From Rutidosis leptorrhynchoides (Eukaryota > Streptophyta > Magnoliopsida > Asterales > Asteraceae): DNA of 64,000 nucleotides. Under the pieces are notes generated by a model, which saw only the letters and a program-made list of their open reading frames with translations, did no database searches and was not told the DNA's origin. A program made the position numbers and the translations under genes. Shown here piece by piece: positions 48,077 to 60,630 of this stretch. The stretch spans positions 1,822,001 through 1,886,000 of the forward strand of contig NC_092333.1 in the NCBI RefSeq assembly GCF_046630445.1. Direction: 5' to 3'. Numbering within the stretch: position 1 is the first letter of the stretch; each line of letters opens with the position of its first letter.

Positions 48077-50115
48077 TGTGACGCCCCAATTTTCTTGGTA
48101 ATTTTAAATTACTATTTTAATAGTTATTTTAATAAAATGTTATGTTTATGTTTTAAGAATATAAGCACTAGTGTGACTTTGGGTAGAATAAGGACTAACC
48201 TTGTAAGTTGAGATAACCTTTTGGTTAGTTAAGTTAAGGACTATGCAAACTATAGGTTGATGGGGAGGGACCAAATGTGACAAGTAGTGAAAGATTTATT
48301 AAATTATTACATAAAACATAAATAGGAATTAAGGAAAATGATTTCTCGTTTTCATCTCCTGGAAAGAAAAAGAAGAAGAAAAGGGAGAAAGAGGTGAATG
48401 CAAGCTAGTAAAAATTGGGAACATCCAAGTTGATTAAGGTTAATGCAAGCAAGGAAATTAGATCATTAAGGTGTTCTAATCATAGTGAGAGCACCAATTT
48501 CACCATCACCATCCTTCTCTACTCAATTTCAAGAAATTAGTTTTTTGGAAGAAATTGGAGGTAAGTCTAGTTTGCTTCAAGTTGATGTATGATGTGTTTA
48601 AATTAGTTACTAGAACATGATTTTGAGTATATGATATGTTGTATATTGGTGAAATTCGGATTTAATAATATAGGTATTTGTAAAAGTCAATTTCGTAAGA
48701 TTTTGGGTGGTGGAGTGTGATTAAATGAAGGTTTTTGATATGCATGGACATAAGAACGAATTTCTAATGTAGTTAGGGTTAATCTGCAAGTGAATTAGTG
48801 TTAAGAATTAAAAAGGATGAAGAAAGTGTTCTTCACGAATGAAAGATAGTTGAATTAAGTTAGTGCATACCAAGTGTTTGTATAAATGCCTAAATGAAAG
48901 TAGGAACATGAGAATTTGGTTCAAGTAGTTAAATTGAATGTATGAACTATTTGTATGTATTGAGAAAAAGGTTTAAGTTAAAATTGGGTGAGTTCAAGTA
49001 AATGTATGTATGTTAATAAAGTTCAAGTGTTAATGAGATTAGCATTGATTCTAGGTGCTAATCAAAGGGAGGAACTCGAAAGTGTTAAAAGTCTAGACCA
49101 AAGCTAAGGTGAGTTGTATGGGGGTAATTTGGGCGGGTATGATGTGTTCATGAGTTTCCGGATTGCATCCGTACAAGAGGTCACTCGTGAACACAAGAGA
49201 ATGAATGTTTATTTTTTTATACATGATTATGCATAGGTAATGTTAATGATGCAAGTAACGACTAGTTCGTTATTTGTAAGATGAATGATGCAAGGGTGTG
49301 AGTTGATCGCACACTTGTAAGAATGATGCAAGTATGAGACCTTGGTCAAAATACTTGTAAGGTCAATGATGCGATGACGAAACTTATGTTGCGTCTTTGT
49401 AAGAAATGTAATGAATGTAAGTTAGGATCCGGATCCGGTTATAAGTAAGATACCCTATGCTTTATAATGTTTGATGTTATTAATGGCCTATTTACTCGCT
49501 ATACACTCACTAAGCGTTTGCTTACCCCCATTTTATGTTGAATTGTTTTGTAGGACCTCAAAAGCATCGAGAAGGTAAGGAACCGGCTTAAGGATAGTGG
49601 AGCGTTTGACAATTAGTAAGTGGCATGCAAGTCCCATTTAACTATGCTTTTGATAACCTCTTGTTGGACGCCAAAAACGTAATTGTTAATGTTGTTGTAA
49701 TTATGGTTAAAGGATGAACACACACTTTTAAAATTGTGGTGTATGAATTTGGCTAATGTTTAGGATTTGAAGGAATGATTAACGTTATGAATGTATGAAA
49801 TGGATTTATGTTATGAAAATGTCTTGTGCGAGTTTAAGAAGTGTCCAGATTTGTTTTTTTAAAAGATGTCAAATTGGATTCTTTGAAATGGGTCAAAGTA
49901 AATTTAAAGGTTTTCTAATTTCAGTTTACCCTTATTTGCACATTTGTGCAGATTAGTGCGTTTCGTGCTCAGCTAAAAAAAGGGGGTTTCTGATTTTAGT
50001 TTACCCTTATTTGCACAAGTGTGCAAGAATTTGCACATTTGTGCAGATTAGTGCATTTCGTGCTCAGCAAAAAAATAAAAAAAAAATTATGTGTTTACAA
50101 TTTAAGGGCGTCTCA
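48077..50115 (+). repeat. Element B 5' LTR
   Basis: Starts TGTGACGCCCC and ends GGGCGTCTCA, an inverted terminal motif. A strong donor (GGAG|GTAAGT at 48561) and an acceptor (GTTTTGTAG ending 49553) suggest a leader intron, as in element A. TGCACA-type palindromes lie near the LTR end (about 49930-50065). Confidence 0.95.
49251..49403 (+). repeat. Hairpin array in element B 5' LTR
   Basis: Four units framed by AATGATGC and TTTGTAAG or CTTGTAAG. Each encloses its own self-complementary core: AACGA...TCGTT, GTGTG...CACAC, AAGTAT...ATACTT with inner GACC...GGTC, and GACG...CGTC. The stem sequence differs in every unit. Confidence 0.8.
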
Positions 50116-50118
50116 TGT

Positions 50119-50130
50119 TGGTATCAGAGC
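50119..50130 (+). promoter_or_regulatory. Element B primer binding site
   Basis: TGGTATCAGAGC, three bases after the LTR edge, a perfect match to the usual initiator methionine tRNA primer site of chromoviruses. Confidence 0.9.
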
Positions 50131-50506
50131 TATGGTTTAAGGGACTTGGATAATCCACTATAGGGTTATCCAGGCTTAAACCGAACCTTAGAAAGAACAA
50201 GCGGTTATGACTTGTGTACGTTTAAATTTCCATGCTCCTTAGGAAAACGAACGATGCTTTTGTAGATGTAATGAATGTATGGAATGATAGGGCTCGGTTA
50301 AGAGTGATTGGATTGTTGGTGGACTAAATGTGTATTGTGGTGGTATAAAGACGCTTGGCCAATGCCTTTATAACGGCACGGTACACATGGAAATCACCAC
50401 AACCATGAACAATGAATCGAGTTCCTAAGGTTTATGTTTGTGATTATTGATTATCAATTAATGATATGAGGTTTAACATTTTGAGTTTCACTTTCAGTAA
50501 GAAGAA

Positions 50507-53500
50507 ATGTCGACTAATGAGCATGATGCAAATGTGGAAAGCGACAAGGAACGTGTCTATACTCCGGTGAGTAGTGACAATGAAAGTTATGAAGATGTGG
50601 CGGGTAACCCCACCCTCGCCGATCAAATCAAGGAGGCCTTTTTGCAATATGGCCCGGTTCTTTTAAATGAAATGGAAAAGAAGATGAAGAAAATGTTAGA
50701 TGATGAGCTCGAAGCTTTTGCCGCTAAACACCCGATTCTTAGGGGTGAAGGTAGTAGTGGAACTAGAAGAGAGGAACTCGAGGTTCCCAAGGAAAGAAAG
50801 AATGAACGGTTTAAGTTTAAGAGTTTCTCCGCTTGTAATCCTCCCTAGTTTCATGGGGAGTCGGACCCACTTGTTAGTCAAAGATGGTTAGACGAGATCA
50901 AAGAGACTTTTATGTTATGCTCGAGCCCCGAACATCTAAGGGTGATCTATGCGGCTCACCAAATGAAGGGTCGGGGTCACGAATGGTGGGATGTTCTTTC
51001 AAAGTCTCTTGGAAGAGAGGAGGCAAGTAAGATTTCATGGTCCGACTTTTGAAAAAGGTTTATGGGACATTTTGCTCCATCGGCAGAGGTAACTCGGTTG
51101 AAACAAGAAGTTCTCAATATCTCTCAAGGAAATATGTCGGTTATGGAGTTTAACGGGATGTTTAATGACAAGTCACGTTTTTGTCCGGAATACTTGCCTA
51201 ACCCCGATTTGTTAAAAGAGCACTACCGCGAAAAGTTAAACCCGGAGATTAGTGAATTTATTGATTTAAAAGCTTGTGAAGATCTTACGGCAATGATGGA
51301 TAAAGCTTTAAATAGGGAAATTGATTTAAAGAAGAAAGCCGTAATGAAAAGAAAGGTTGACTCGAAGGGAGGGCCGAAAGGTTTTAGCCCGAAGAAAGGT
51401 AAGTTTGATTCCGGGTCGCCTCAAAAGTCAAAACAATCTAAGTTGGGTAAGGGTGGTAATAAGGAAATGATGGCATGTGAAAAGTGTGGAAAGCAACATT
51501 TAGGTGAATGTCGAGAGGGGACTAATGCTTGTTTTAATTGTGGGAGGCTTGGTCATAGGGCGGTCGAGTGTAAAGGGAAGGTGAAATTCTTTTATTGTTC
51601 GAAAGAAGAGCATGTCATGTCCGAGTGTCCCGATTATAAAAGAGATGAAGCTAAGGGTGAGGTAAAGAAAACGATTAAGAAATAACCGTCGTCGGGTGAC
51701 CACAAACCAAGGCCCCGCGTTTTTCAAATAACAACGGAAGAAGCTAAAGAATCTCATGACGTTGTGTCAGGTACCTTTATTGTAAATTCCATACCTGCTA
51801 ACGTTTTATTTGATTCCGGCGCTTCTAGATCTTTTGTCTCTTATGATTTTTGTAAAAGTTTTAATGTACCGGTAAGTAAGTTAGAACAACCCCTGGAAGT
51901 AGAAGTAGCGAATGATAGAACCGTTGTGGTTTTTGTTGTATTAAAGGGGTGTAGCATTGTACTTGATGATGTAATGTTATCTATATATTTAATCCCCTTG
52001 CAAATGGGGGAGTTTCATGTAATTGTAGGAATGGATTGGCTCGGAGCCAATAAAGGAGTGATCTTTTGTCAAGAAAAGATCATTCAAGTTCAAACACGAG
52101 ATGGAAGATTTATTCAAGTACATGGGGAGCGTGCAAGGCTTGCTATTCCTATATGTACGTATGCTAAGGCTAAACGTATGTTGTCACATGGGTGTAGATC
52201 CTTTTTGGCACACGTGTTTGATAACACTAAGCTTGTTCCTTAGGCATGTGATGTTCCAATAGTTAATGAGTTTTTGGATGTTTTTCCCGATGAGCTATCC
52301 GGTGTACCACCCGAACGAGAAGTAGAGTTTTGAATTGAACTAATTTCGGGAGCTACTCCGATTGCTAAGACACCCTATCGGTTAGCTCCTTCCGAAATGA
52401 AAGAAATGATGACGCAATTGCAAGAGTTATTTGATAAGGGTTTTATTCGACCAAGTAGTTCCCCTTGGGGAGCTCCGGTGCTTTTTGTGAAGAAGAAGGA
52501 TGGTACCTTAAGAATGTGCATAGACTATCGAGAATTAAATAAGGTGACTATTAAAAATAGATACCCCTTGCCGAGAATAGACGATTTGTTTGATCAATTA
52601 CAAGGTGCATGTTTCTTCTCAAAGATCGACTTAAGGTCGGGATACCATCAATTGAAAGTAAGAGAGGAAGATATACCGAAGACGGCTTTTCGTACTAGGT
52701 ACGGTCTTTATGAGTTTGTGGTCATGCCTTTCGACTTGACTAATGCACCTGCCGCATTCATGGATTTGATGAATCGAGTTTGTCGGCCGATGCTCGACAA
52801 GTTTGTAATAGTTTTCATTGATGATATTCTCGTGTATTCAAGAAATGAAGAAGAGCATGGTATGCATTTACGACAAGTTTTAGAGGTGTTGAGGCGAGAA
52901 AAGCTTTATGCAAAATTTTTAAAGTGCGAATTTTGGCTTCGAGAAGTGCAATTCTTGGGGCATGTAGTTAATAAGAAAGGTATTCATGTGGATCCATTTA
53001 AAGTGAAAGCGGTAATGGAATGGGAAGCACCAAAGAGTTCTATCGAAATTAGAAGTTTTCTTGGATTGGCGGGATATTACCGGTGATTTATACAAGATTT
53101 TTCTAGGATTGCTACTCCACTTACGAAATTGACTCGTAAGGATGTTATATGGAAATGGGAAGATAAGCAAGAGCAAGCTTTTCAACTCTTGAAAGAAAAG
53201 TTAGTACAAGCCCCAGTGTTAGTATTGCCGGAAGGGAGCGACGACATGACGGTTTGTTGTGACGCGTCCAAGAAAGGTTTGGGGTGTGTGCTCATGCAAA
53301 GAGGGAGGGTAATAGCATATGCCTCCCGACAATTGAAATCGCATGAGAAACGCTATCCCACCCATGATTTAGAATTGGCAGTGGTGGTTTTCGCTTTAAA
53401 AATATGGCGCCATTATCTCTATGGTGTAAGATTTTCGCTTTACACCGACCATAAAAACTTAAAATATTTCTTCGACCAAAGGGATTTGAATAATCGTCAA

Positions 53501-55101
53501 AGAAGATTGCTTGATTTGGTTAAAGATTACGATTGTGAGATCTTATATCAACCGGGAAAGGCCAATGTAGTGGCCGATGCTTTAAGTAGAAAAGCTAGTC
53601 ATTCTGTTTTGAAGGTGACGAGCCTAGCTATGGTGGTAACCCCACAGATTTTTGATGAGATTCGCGAAGCACAACGGGTGGCTTTGACCACCGGGAACGA
53701 GAGGAAGGAAAGGATTAAGGGTCAAATTAATGATTTCGAAGAGGATTCTCGAGGTTTGATGTTGCGATACGGAAGAATTTGGGTTTCGCTTCAAGGTGGA
53801 GTAAGAAATAAATTATTAGACGCCTCACATAAGTCTAAGTATTCCATTCATCCGGGAGCCACTAAGATGTATAGAGATTTGAAGAGAGATTATTGGTGGC
53901 CGGGAATGAAAAGGGATATCGTTAAGTATGTACAAAAGTGTCTCACATGTTTACAAGTAAAGGTAGATCACCAAATGCCTAGCGGTAAGGTGCAACCGTT
54001 GGAAGTCCCGGTATGGAAATGAGAGCATATTACTATAGATTTAGTGATGAAATCACCTAAAACTCCGAGACAACACGACGCGATTTGGGTCATTGTCGAT
54101 TGTTTGACTAAAAGTGCATTGTTTTTACCGATTAAGGAAGCATCATCTTCAGAGGTTATGTCGAAATTATATGTTAAAGAGGTAGTTGCAAGACATGGAG
54201 TGCCAGTTTCTATCGTATCAGACCGTGACACTCGTTTTACTTCACGATTTTGGAGGAAGTTTCAAGAGGAAATGGGTACTAAGTTACATGTAAGCACCGC
54301 TTTTCACCTGCAAACGAACGGTCAAAGTGAACGGACTATCCAAATGCTAGAAGATATGTTGCGTGCATGCGTCACTAATTTCGGTTGAAGTTGGGATGCT
54401 CATTTACCATTGGTAGAATTCTCATATAATAATAGTTACCACTCGTCAATCGGTATGCCACCATATGAAATGTTGTATGGAAGGAAATGTAGGACCCCGA
54501 TATGTTGGGGAGAGGTGGGATAAAGAGAATTAGGGAGCACCGAGATAGTGCTTCAAACGACGAAAATGATTGACCAAATCCGCGAAAGGTTGAAAATGGC
54601 TCAAAATCGTCAAAAGTCTTATGCGGATAAAAGAAGGAAATCTCTCGAGTTTCAAGTAGGTGATAAAGTAATGCTTAAAGTTCCTCCATGGAAGGGGGTA
54701 ATCCGTTTTAGAAAGAGGGGAAAGTCAGGTCCAAGGTTCGTCGGACCTTTTGAATTAGTTGCTAGAATCGGGAAAGTAGCCTACCGATTGGCTTTACCCG
54801 AGAAGTTAAGTGCAATTCACAATACGTTTCACGTATCACAACTAAGGAAGTGTTTGGTGGATGAGTCAACGGTTGTTCCACTTGATGAAATTGAGATAGA
54901 TGAAAAGCTAAGGTATGCGAAAAGCCGATAAGGATTTTGGATCAAAAGGTTAAGCAATTAAGAAACAAAACGGTGATTTTGTTAAAGGTTCAATGGGAGT
55001 TTAGGAGGGGTTCCGAGTGTACCTGGGAGCCCGAAGAATGGATATTGAAGCATTATCCGGCATTACACCAAGAATGGTTCGCGGGGATGCGAACGGCCTA
55101 A
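50507..55101 (+). pseudogene. Element B gag-pol region, Tekay-type chromovirus
   Basis: In order: gag, CCHC zinc knuckle (CFNCGRLGHRAVEC), aspartic protease (LFDSGASRSFVS), and reverse transcriptase ([30 protein letters not shown]). Then come RNase H (CCDASKKGLGCVL), integrase zinc region (HPGATKMYRDLKRDYWWPG) and DDE core (VSDRDTRFTS), and a chromodomain-like end before the 3' LTR. The domain order equals that of element A, with clear similarity throughout pol. The region is interrupted several times and is more decayed than element A. Confidence 0.9.
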
Positions 55102-55113
55102 CGGGCGGAGAGT

Positions 55114-57178
55114 TGTGACGCCCCAATTTTCTTGGTAATTTTAAATTACTATTTTAATTGATATTTTAATAAAATGTTATGTTTATGTTTTAAGAATATA
55201 AGCACTAGTGTGACTTTGGGTAGAATAAGGACTAACCTTGTAAGTTGAGATAACCTTTTGGTTAGTTAAGTTAAGGACTATGCAAACTATAGGTTGATGG
55301 GGAGGGACCAAATGTGACAAGTAGTGAAAGTTTTATTTAATTATTACATAAAACATAAATAGGAATTAAGGAAAATGATTTCTCATTTTCATCTCCTGGA
55401 AAGAAAAAGAAGAAGAAAAGGGAGAAAGAGGTGAATGCAAGCTAGTAAAAATTGGGAACATCCAAGTTGATTAAGGTTAATGTAAGCAAGGAAATTAGAT
55501 CATTAAGGTGTTCTAATCATAGTGAGACCACCAATTTCACCATCACCATCCTTCTCTACTCAATTTCAAGGAATTAGTTTTTTGGAAGAAATTGGAGGTA
55601 AGTCTAGTTTGCTTCAAGTTGATGTATGATGTGTTTAAATTAGTTACTAGAACATGATTTTGAGTCTATGATATGTTGTATATTGGTGAAATTCGGATTT
55701 AATAATATAGGTATTTGTAAAAGTCAATTTTGTAAGATTTTGGGCGGTGGAGTGTGATTAAATGAAGGTTTTTGACATTCATGGACATAAGAACGAATTT
55801 CTAATGTAGTTAGGGTTAATATGCAAGTGAATTAGTGTTAAGAATTAAAAAGGATGAAGAAAGTGTTCTTCACGAATGAAAGATAGTTGAATTAAGTTAG
55901 TGTATACCAAGTGTTTGTATAAATGCCTAAATGAAAGTAGGAACATGAGAATTTGGTTTAAGTAGTTAAATTGAATGTATGAACTATTTGTATGTATTGA
56001 GAAAAAGGTTTAAGTTAAAATGGGTGCGTTCAAGTAAATGTATGTATGTTAATAAAGTTCAAGTGTTAATGAGATTAGCATTAATTCTAGGTGCTAATGT
56101 AAGGGAGGAACTCGAAAGTGTTAAAAGTCTAGACCAAAGCCAAGGTGAGTTTTATGGGGGTAATTTGGGAGGGTATGATGTGTTCATGAGTTTCCGGATT
56201 GCATCCGTGCAAGAGGTCACTCGTGAACACAAGGGAATGAACGTTTATTTTTTTATACATGATTATGCATAGGTAATGTTAATGATGCAAGTAACGACTA
56301 GTTCGTTATTTGTAAGATGAATGATGCAAATGTGTGAGTTGATCGCACACTTGTAAGAATGATGCAAGTATGAGACCTTGGTCAAAATACTTGTAAGGTC
56401 AATGATGCGATGACGAAACTTATGTTGCGTCTTCGTAAGAAATGTAATGAATGTAAGTTAGGATCCGGATCCGGTTATAAGTAAGATACCCTATGCTTTA
56501 TAATGTTTGATGTTATTAATGGCCTATTTACTCGCTATACACTCACTAAGCGTTTGTTTACCCCCATTTTATGTTGAATTATTTTGTAGGACCTCAAAAG
56601 CATCGAGAAGGTAATGAACCGGCTTAAGGATAGTGGAGCGTTTGGCAATTAGTAAATGGCACGTAAGTCCCATTTAACTATGCTTTTGATAACCTCTTGT
56701 TGGACGCCAAAAACGTAATTGTTAATGTTGTTGTAATTATGGTTAAAGGATGAACACACACTTTTAAAATTGTGGTGTATGAATTTGTCTAATGTTTTGG
56801 ATTTGAAGGAATGATTAATGTTATGAATGTATGAAATGGATTTATGTTATGAAAATGTCTTGTACGAGTTTAAGAAGTGTCCAGATTTTTTTTTTAAAAA
56901 GATGTCAAATTGGATTCTTTGAAATGGGTTAAAGTAAATTTAAAGGGTTTCTGATTTCAGTTTACCCTTATTTGCACAAGTGTGCAAGAATTTGCACATT
57001 TGTGCAGATTAGTGCATTTCGTGCTCAGCTAAAAAAAGGGGTTTCTGATTTTAGTTTACCCTTATTTGCACAAGTGTGCAAGAATTTGCACATTTGTGCA
57101 GATTAGTGCATTTCGTGCTCAGCAAAAAAAATAAATAAATAAATAAAAATTATGTGTTTACGATTTAAGGGCGTCTCA
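55114..57178 (+). repeat. Element B 3' LTR
   Basis: Collinear with 48077-50115. Near its end the palindrome block TGCACAAGTGTGCA / TGCACATTTGTGCA is present twice in tandem, one block more complete than in the 5' LTR. Preceded by the purine-rich GGGCGGAGAGT. Confidence 0.95.
56287..56439 (+). repeat. Hairpin array in element B 3' LTR
   Basis: Same four units as 49251-49403. One difference lies in a stem: here unit four closes CGA...TCG, where the 5' copy has CGA...TTG. Confidence 0.8.
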
Positions 57179-57183
57179 ATGTG

Positions 57184-58269
57184 AGATACAATTTGTGATT
57201 TTATATATTTCTTCCTAGTTTATAAAAATCGGTCTTCAATTTTTTGGGAATAAACAACAGTGGCTTCATAAACATAATATCTTCTCCGATTTGCCTTCTT
57301 CATAAACATCTTTTTTCATAAATACTGTCTTTATAAATATCATATCTCCAATTGAAGTATTGATGGTTTCATTTAGTCACACACAAGTAGGAGTTATCTT
57401 CATTTATTTTAGGTAATAGCAGCACGGTTTATATCTAATTGAAGCAGTTTGAGGTATATTTCAAGCAAGAGTTATATCGCTAGTTACAAGTTACAGCAGT
57501 GGTGTTAATTGCAACAGCGAGTAGCCCCTCCATTGATGGTGGCATTCCAGATCTGCTGGTTAGGGCGACGTTCATCAGAAAATGAAATTAACACATGAAA
57601 TCAATTGAAACTGATTTTGTATCATCGATTAATATGAGTTGAAAAGATTCAAGTGCCAAAACACTCTTAAATTTGAGAACTGGGTTTCACCATTTTTGAG
57701 CTCCATAAATCAAAAAATTAGATTCCGGCCACTGTGAACCTTGAAAACACTCTTTGATTGTTGTCGAAGGTTAAGGTAGTGAGTAAGAAACATTGTGATC
57801 AATCAGATCGAGTTTATAAGCTGAAACTCTGAAAAATCAAAAATTACTAATAAGATTCGGTATTTTCTCATTATCGGATCTGGGAAGGATTTGTTGATGA
57901 TGATAAGAAATAAGAATTTAGTCTCATAAATCATTTTAGTTCACAAAATCAAAAACCCCAAAATTTTGATGTATGAACATGAAGAACATGGTTGAAGATA
58001 AATGATGAATCTGGTTATGTTTTTGTTTCTGAATCTGATGATGATGATGATGATGATGATATAGATCTATAATTTCAGATTTGTTTCGGTTTTGAGAGAT
58101 AATGAGGATATGGCGTTGTTTGATGAACATTAACAAATGGATAATGATGATGATTTTTATTTTTTATTTTTTGATGTTTTGATGATAAATAAAAAGATGA
58201 TATGAAGATGTAGAGAATTTAATGAAGAATGGGTGCATGTATTCTTAAAATGGGTAAAAAGAGATAAAA
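57184..58269. other. Interior of the Mutator-like element
   Basis: About 1.1 kb with no recognisable gene. On the minus strand it reads like a plant 5' leader (C/T-rich, with a (CAT)n run at about 58035-58060), so it may be captured or promoter-like DNA. The matching short left interior is 47996-48071. Confidence 0.5.
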
Positions 58270-58630
58270 AGACTAAACTGCCCTCACATGCTATGCACAT
58301 GTTGAAAGTTAACAGAAAAAGATAGCGGTGTTAGGCAATTGGACCCCCCATGAAACAAGTGTATACCACAGTGACCCTCAGTGTCGAAAAAAATTCTTTG
58401 GACCCCGCTTGTAGTTTTGAACAAACCACAGGGACCCCCCGTGCAATTTTGTCTAAATATTACATAACACAAATAAATATATTATAAGTCAAAATTGATA
58501 AAGAAAGACTTGAAAAGTCAAAAAGAGACAATTGGAATGAGACAGAGGGAGTACTATATTTAAACAATCTAAACCGACATAAATCAAAACACCACTCATT
58601 TAACACTCGCAACACTCATCTACTTTAATA

Positions 58631-59881
58631 ATGCCTAAAAAATCATCATCCAAGAAAAATCAAAACAAACCAACCGATCAAGTCGATACACAATGGAGTA
58701 ACGATTTTTTAATCACTACTTGAAACACAAATGTACAATTAACCTTTCGGGTGGTCGTCGAACCCAAATCAAGGCATGGGGTTTGCTTCATACGCATCAC
58801 AATCACCCAGTTTTACTCCTCATCAACAAAACTCGAATTACCCTCCTCAACAACAATATATTAATCACCCTCCTCAGCAACAATTCATTAATCACCCTGC
58901 CCAACAACAATTCCCTCATCCTCAACGACAATACGCTCACTTCCAACAACAAACAATTCGAAAACCTATTTTTCAACTAACACCAAATCGAATTTCCACA
59001 CAAATTTCATCCAATACCAAGTTCGAAGATGAAGAAGCAGAAGCAGTTCAAGAAACTCAGCTTGAAGATTTAGAAGAAGTTGTTGAAAGCGACCCGAAAG
59101 AAAAAAAAGTTAGATGGCAAAAAATTCCGTGGTCGGATGAGGGAAGTCGACTTTTGGCTACGTTATGAATGCAACTGTCCGAAAATTTGGGAACTGGTCA
59201 AACAAAAGATCATGTTGGGGTTCTATCCGACAAAGATACAATTCGCAAGTTCAGGAAAAACGTCGAACCGAACAAATGACGGGAAAATGGAGATATGGCG
59301 TAAGATGTCAAGATTTTTAACGGACATCACATAAAGCTTGAAAAATATTGGAAAAGTGGGCAAAACGACGTGGATATCATCTCACATTACGTGACACGTA
59401 TTTAAGGAACAAACGGGTCATAATTTTATTTACGAGGAAGCGTAGTTCTCAACGATTGCTTGAATTTTTTAACATTCAAGGGGGTCGTGAGCAAGAGAAA
59501 GTACCCGATCGAGGTACCGAGTAGACCGACTGAATCCAAGTCAATTTCAAGGCTTATTTCGGGAGGAACCTCTACGTTGTCCACCGGGTCGTGCAAGTAC
59601 CAAGAGTCAAAGGATTTCGGGGTCATCCGATGCGGCCTCGCATTTGTCGTTCGAGGATGCTCGTCAATCGTTAATCGAAATCGCTAATGCTACAAGGCGA
59701 ACTATGGAGAAGATATACGACGCGACCCAGACGCATACAATGTTATATAACTTAACTTTTCTCACCCAACCATGTGCACCCAACTTGACTCCCGAATAAC
59801 TCGATTTGGTATTGAAATCCCGATCAAAAATTCAAAGGAATACCAAAATGCGTTTTACGTATCCAACGAAGACGAAGAATA
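58631..59881 (+). pseudogene. Harbinger-type accessory (Myb/trihelix-like) protein remnant
   Basis: Starts ATGCCTAAAAAATCATCATC (MPKKSSSKKNQNKPTDQVDT). Downstream are a glutamine/proline-rich stretch (58776-58980, HPPQQQFINHPAQQQFPHPQ), an acidic linker, then KIPWSDEGSRLLATL, which resembles the start of the Myb-like DNA-binding domain of PIF/Harbinger ORF1 proteins. A C-terminal piece reads ASHLSFEDARQSLIEIANAT. The reading frame changes several times and in-frame stops occur: at 58721-58723 after DFLITT, at about 59166, and in the middle region around 59330-59600. It is therefore not expressible as one protein. No Harbinger transposase (ORF2) is present. A typical accessory ORF is about 350-400 codons, close to this span. 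Confidence 0.6.
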
Positions 59882-60028
59882 GTTTTAGTTATTTAGTTAA
59901 TGTACTTGTATATTTACTTATGTATTTTTTTAAATAAAAAATGTAACCATATCTTTGTTATTTAATAAATATGTTATTTAAAAAAATTATTACGTGTATA
60001 ATTATTATTATTTATTTCTTAGTTAATA
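59882..60028. other. 3' flank of the Harbinger-like remnant
   Basis: AT-rich DNA with TTTTTTAAATAAAAAATG and ATTATTATT runs. The expected right terminus (a reversed GACCACTCCCAACGG) is not seen here or further right. Confidence 0.4.
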
Positions 60029-60171
60029 CTCCCTCCGTCTCACCATAAGTGTCCACATTTCTATTTTGGGATGTCCCATTACAAGTGTCTATTTTGTACT
60101 TTCAACCAATGAAAAGAGGTAATTCTGGAGAGAGAAGATTTCTAATTGGTGAAGAATGAAGTTAATGGGAT
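60029..60171. mobile_element. One end of a second Stowaway-like MITE
   Basis: TA followed by CTCCCTCCGTCTCACCATAA, the canonical Stowaway terminus. No opposite end is found before the sequence changes character at about 60172, so it is truncated or interrupted by the next element. Confidence 0.55.
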
Positions 60172-60622
60172 ATAACGACCCTCATTTTTCCATCCTATAT
60201 TTTTTCAATATTAAATGCCCAAAAAACATAATTAAAAACTTAATAATTAAACTCTAATCAATAATGGTTAAGTATTAAGAATTATAAACATATTAATTAA
60301 CTTTGTGCAATAAATGACAAGTTAATAAAAGATGTAAATAATAAGCTAATTAACTTTTGTAAACAAAATGTAATACTCTAAACTTGTAGCCTTTAAACAA
60401 TTTAATTAGAACTTTTAATGAGCCATTTAAGCTAAACCAAAGTACAAGGACTAAAACGGAAAAGTTCCAAACTCATCCATGCAAACCCTAGCTGAAAATT
60501 TAAAGGGTAAAAAGACCCTTTTGCCCTCAAAATTTCAGCCCACATCAACACCACCCTAAACCCTAACTTTTCCTCCAAGTATTTTTAACCTAACCCTAAT
60601 TCTAGAATGCTCCATGTGTGTG

Positions 60623-60630
60623 TATAAATA
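60623..60630 (+). promoter_or_regulatory. TATA box of the 60173 unit
   Basis: TATAAATA followed by GGGACC, about 25-30 bases before an A/C-rich putative transcription start. Confidence 0.6.

Larger units (their letters stand above)
48077..57178 (+). mobile_element. Ty3/gypsy chromovirus, Tekay type (element B)
   Basis: A complete LTR unit of 9,102 bp with 5-bp duplication ATGTG (48072-48076 and 57179-57183), LTRs of 2,039 and 2,065 bp, a methionine-tRNA primer site, gag-pol, and a chromodomain-like tail. By eye the LTRs differ at roughly 2% of positions. It is the innermost insertion of the nest and is broken at several places. Related to element A but a different family: the LTRs are dissimilar overall. 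Confidence 0.95.
47802..58453. mobile_element. Nonautonomous Mutator-like element, opened by an LTR element
   Basis: Long inverted ends of about 190 bp: GACAAAATTGCATGGGGGTC on the left and GACAAAATTGCACGGGGGGT when the right end is reversed. Both continue to GTGGTTTGTTCAA and to CATGAGGGTAGTTT or CATGTGAGGGCAGTTT. The flanking nonamers TAAATAATA (47793-47801) and TAAATATTA (58454-58462) match at 8 of 9 positions. A 9-bp duplication with long inverted ends fits Mutator-like elements. No transposase is seen. Confidence 0.85.
47637..58551. mobile_element. Stowaway-type MITE, opened by nested insertions
   Basis: Left end CTCCATCCGTCTCATTCCAA and reversed right end CTCCCTCTGTCTCATTCCAA. Both continue to TTTTCAAGTCTTT and TTTGACTTA, giving inverted arms of about 90 bp. 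It is flanked by TA on both sides (47635-47636 and 58552-58553). CTCCNTCNGTC termini and a TA target are the Stowaway/Tc1-mariner hallmark. Most of its span is younger inserted DNA. Confidence 0.85.

Noticed and set aside
57936-58136. Histidine-rich minus-strand ORF
   Set aside because: Created by a GAT/CAT trinucleotide run inside the Mutator-like element.
58720-58980. Plus-strand ORF rich in LLINNN repeats
   Set aside because: It is a shifted reading of the glutamine-rich part of the Harbinger accessory remnant.
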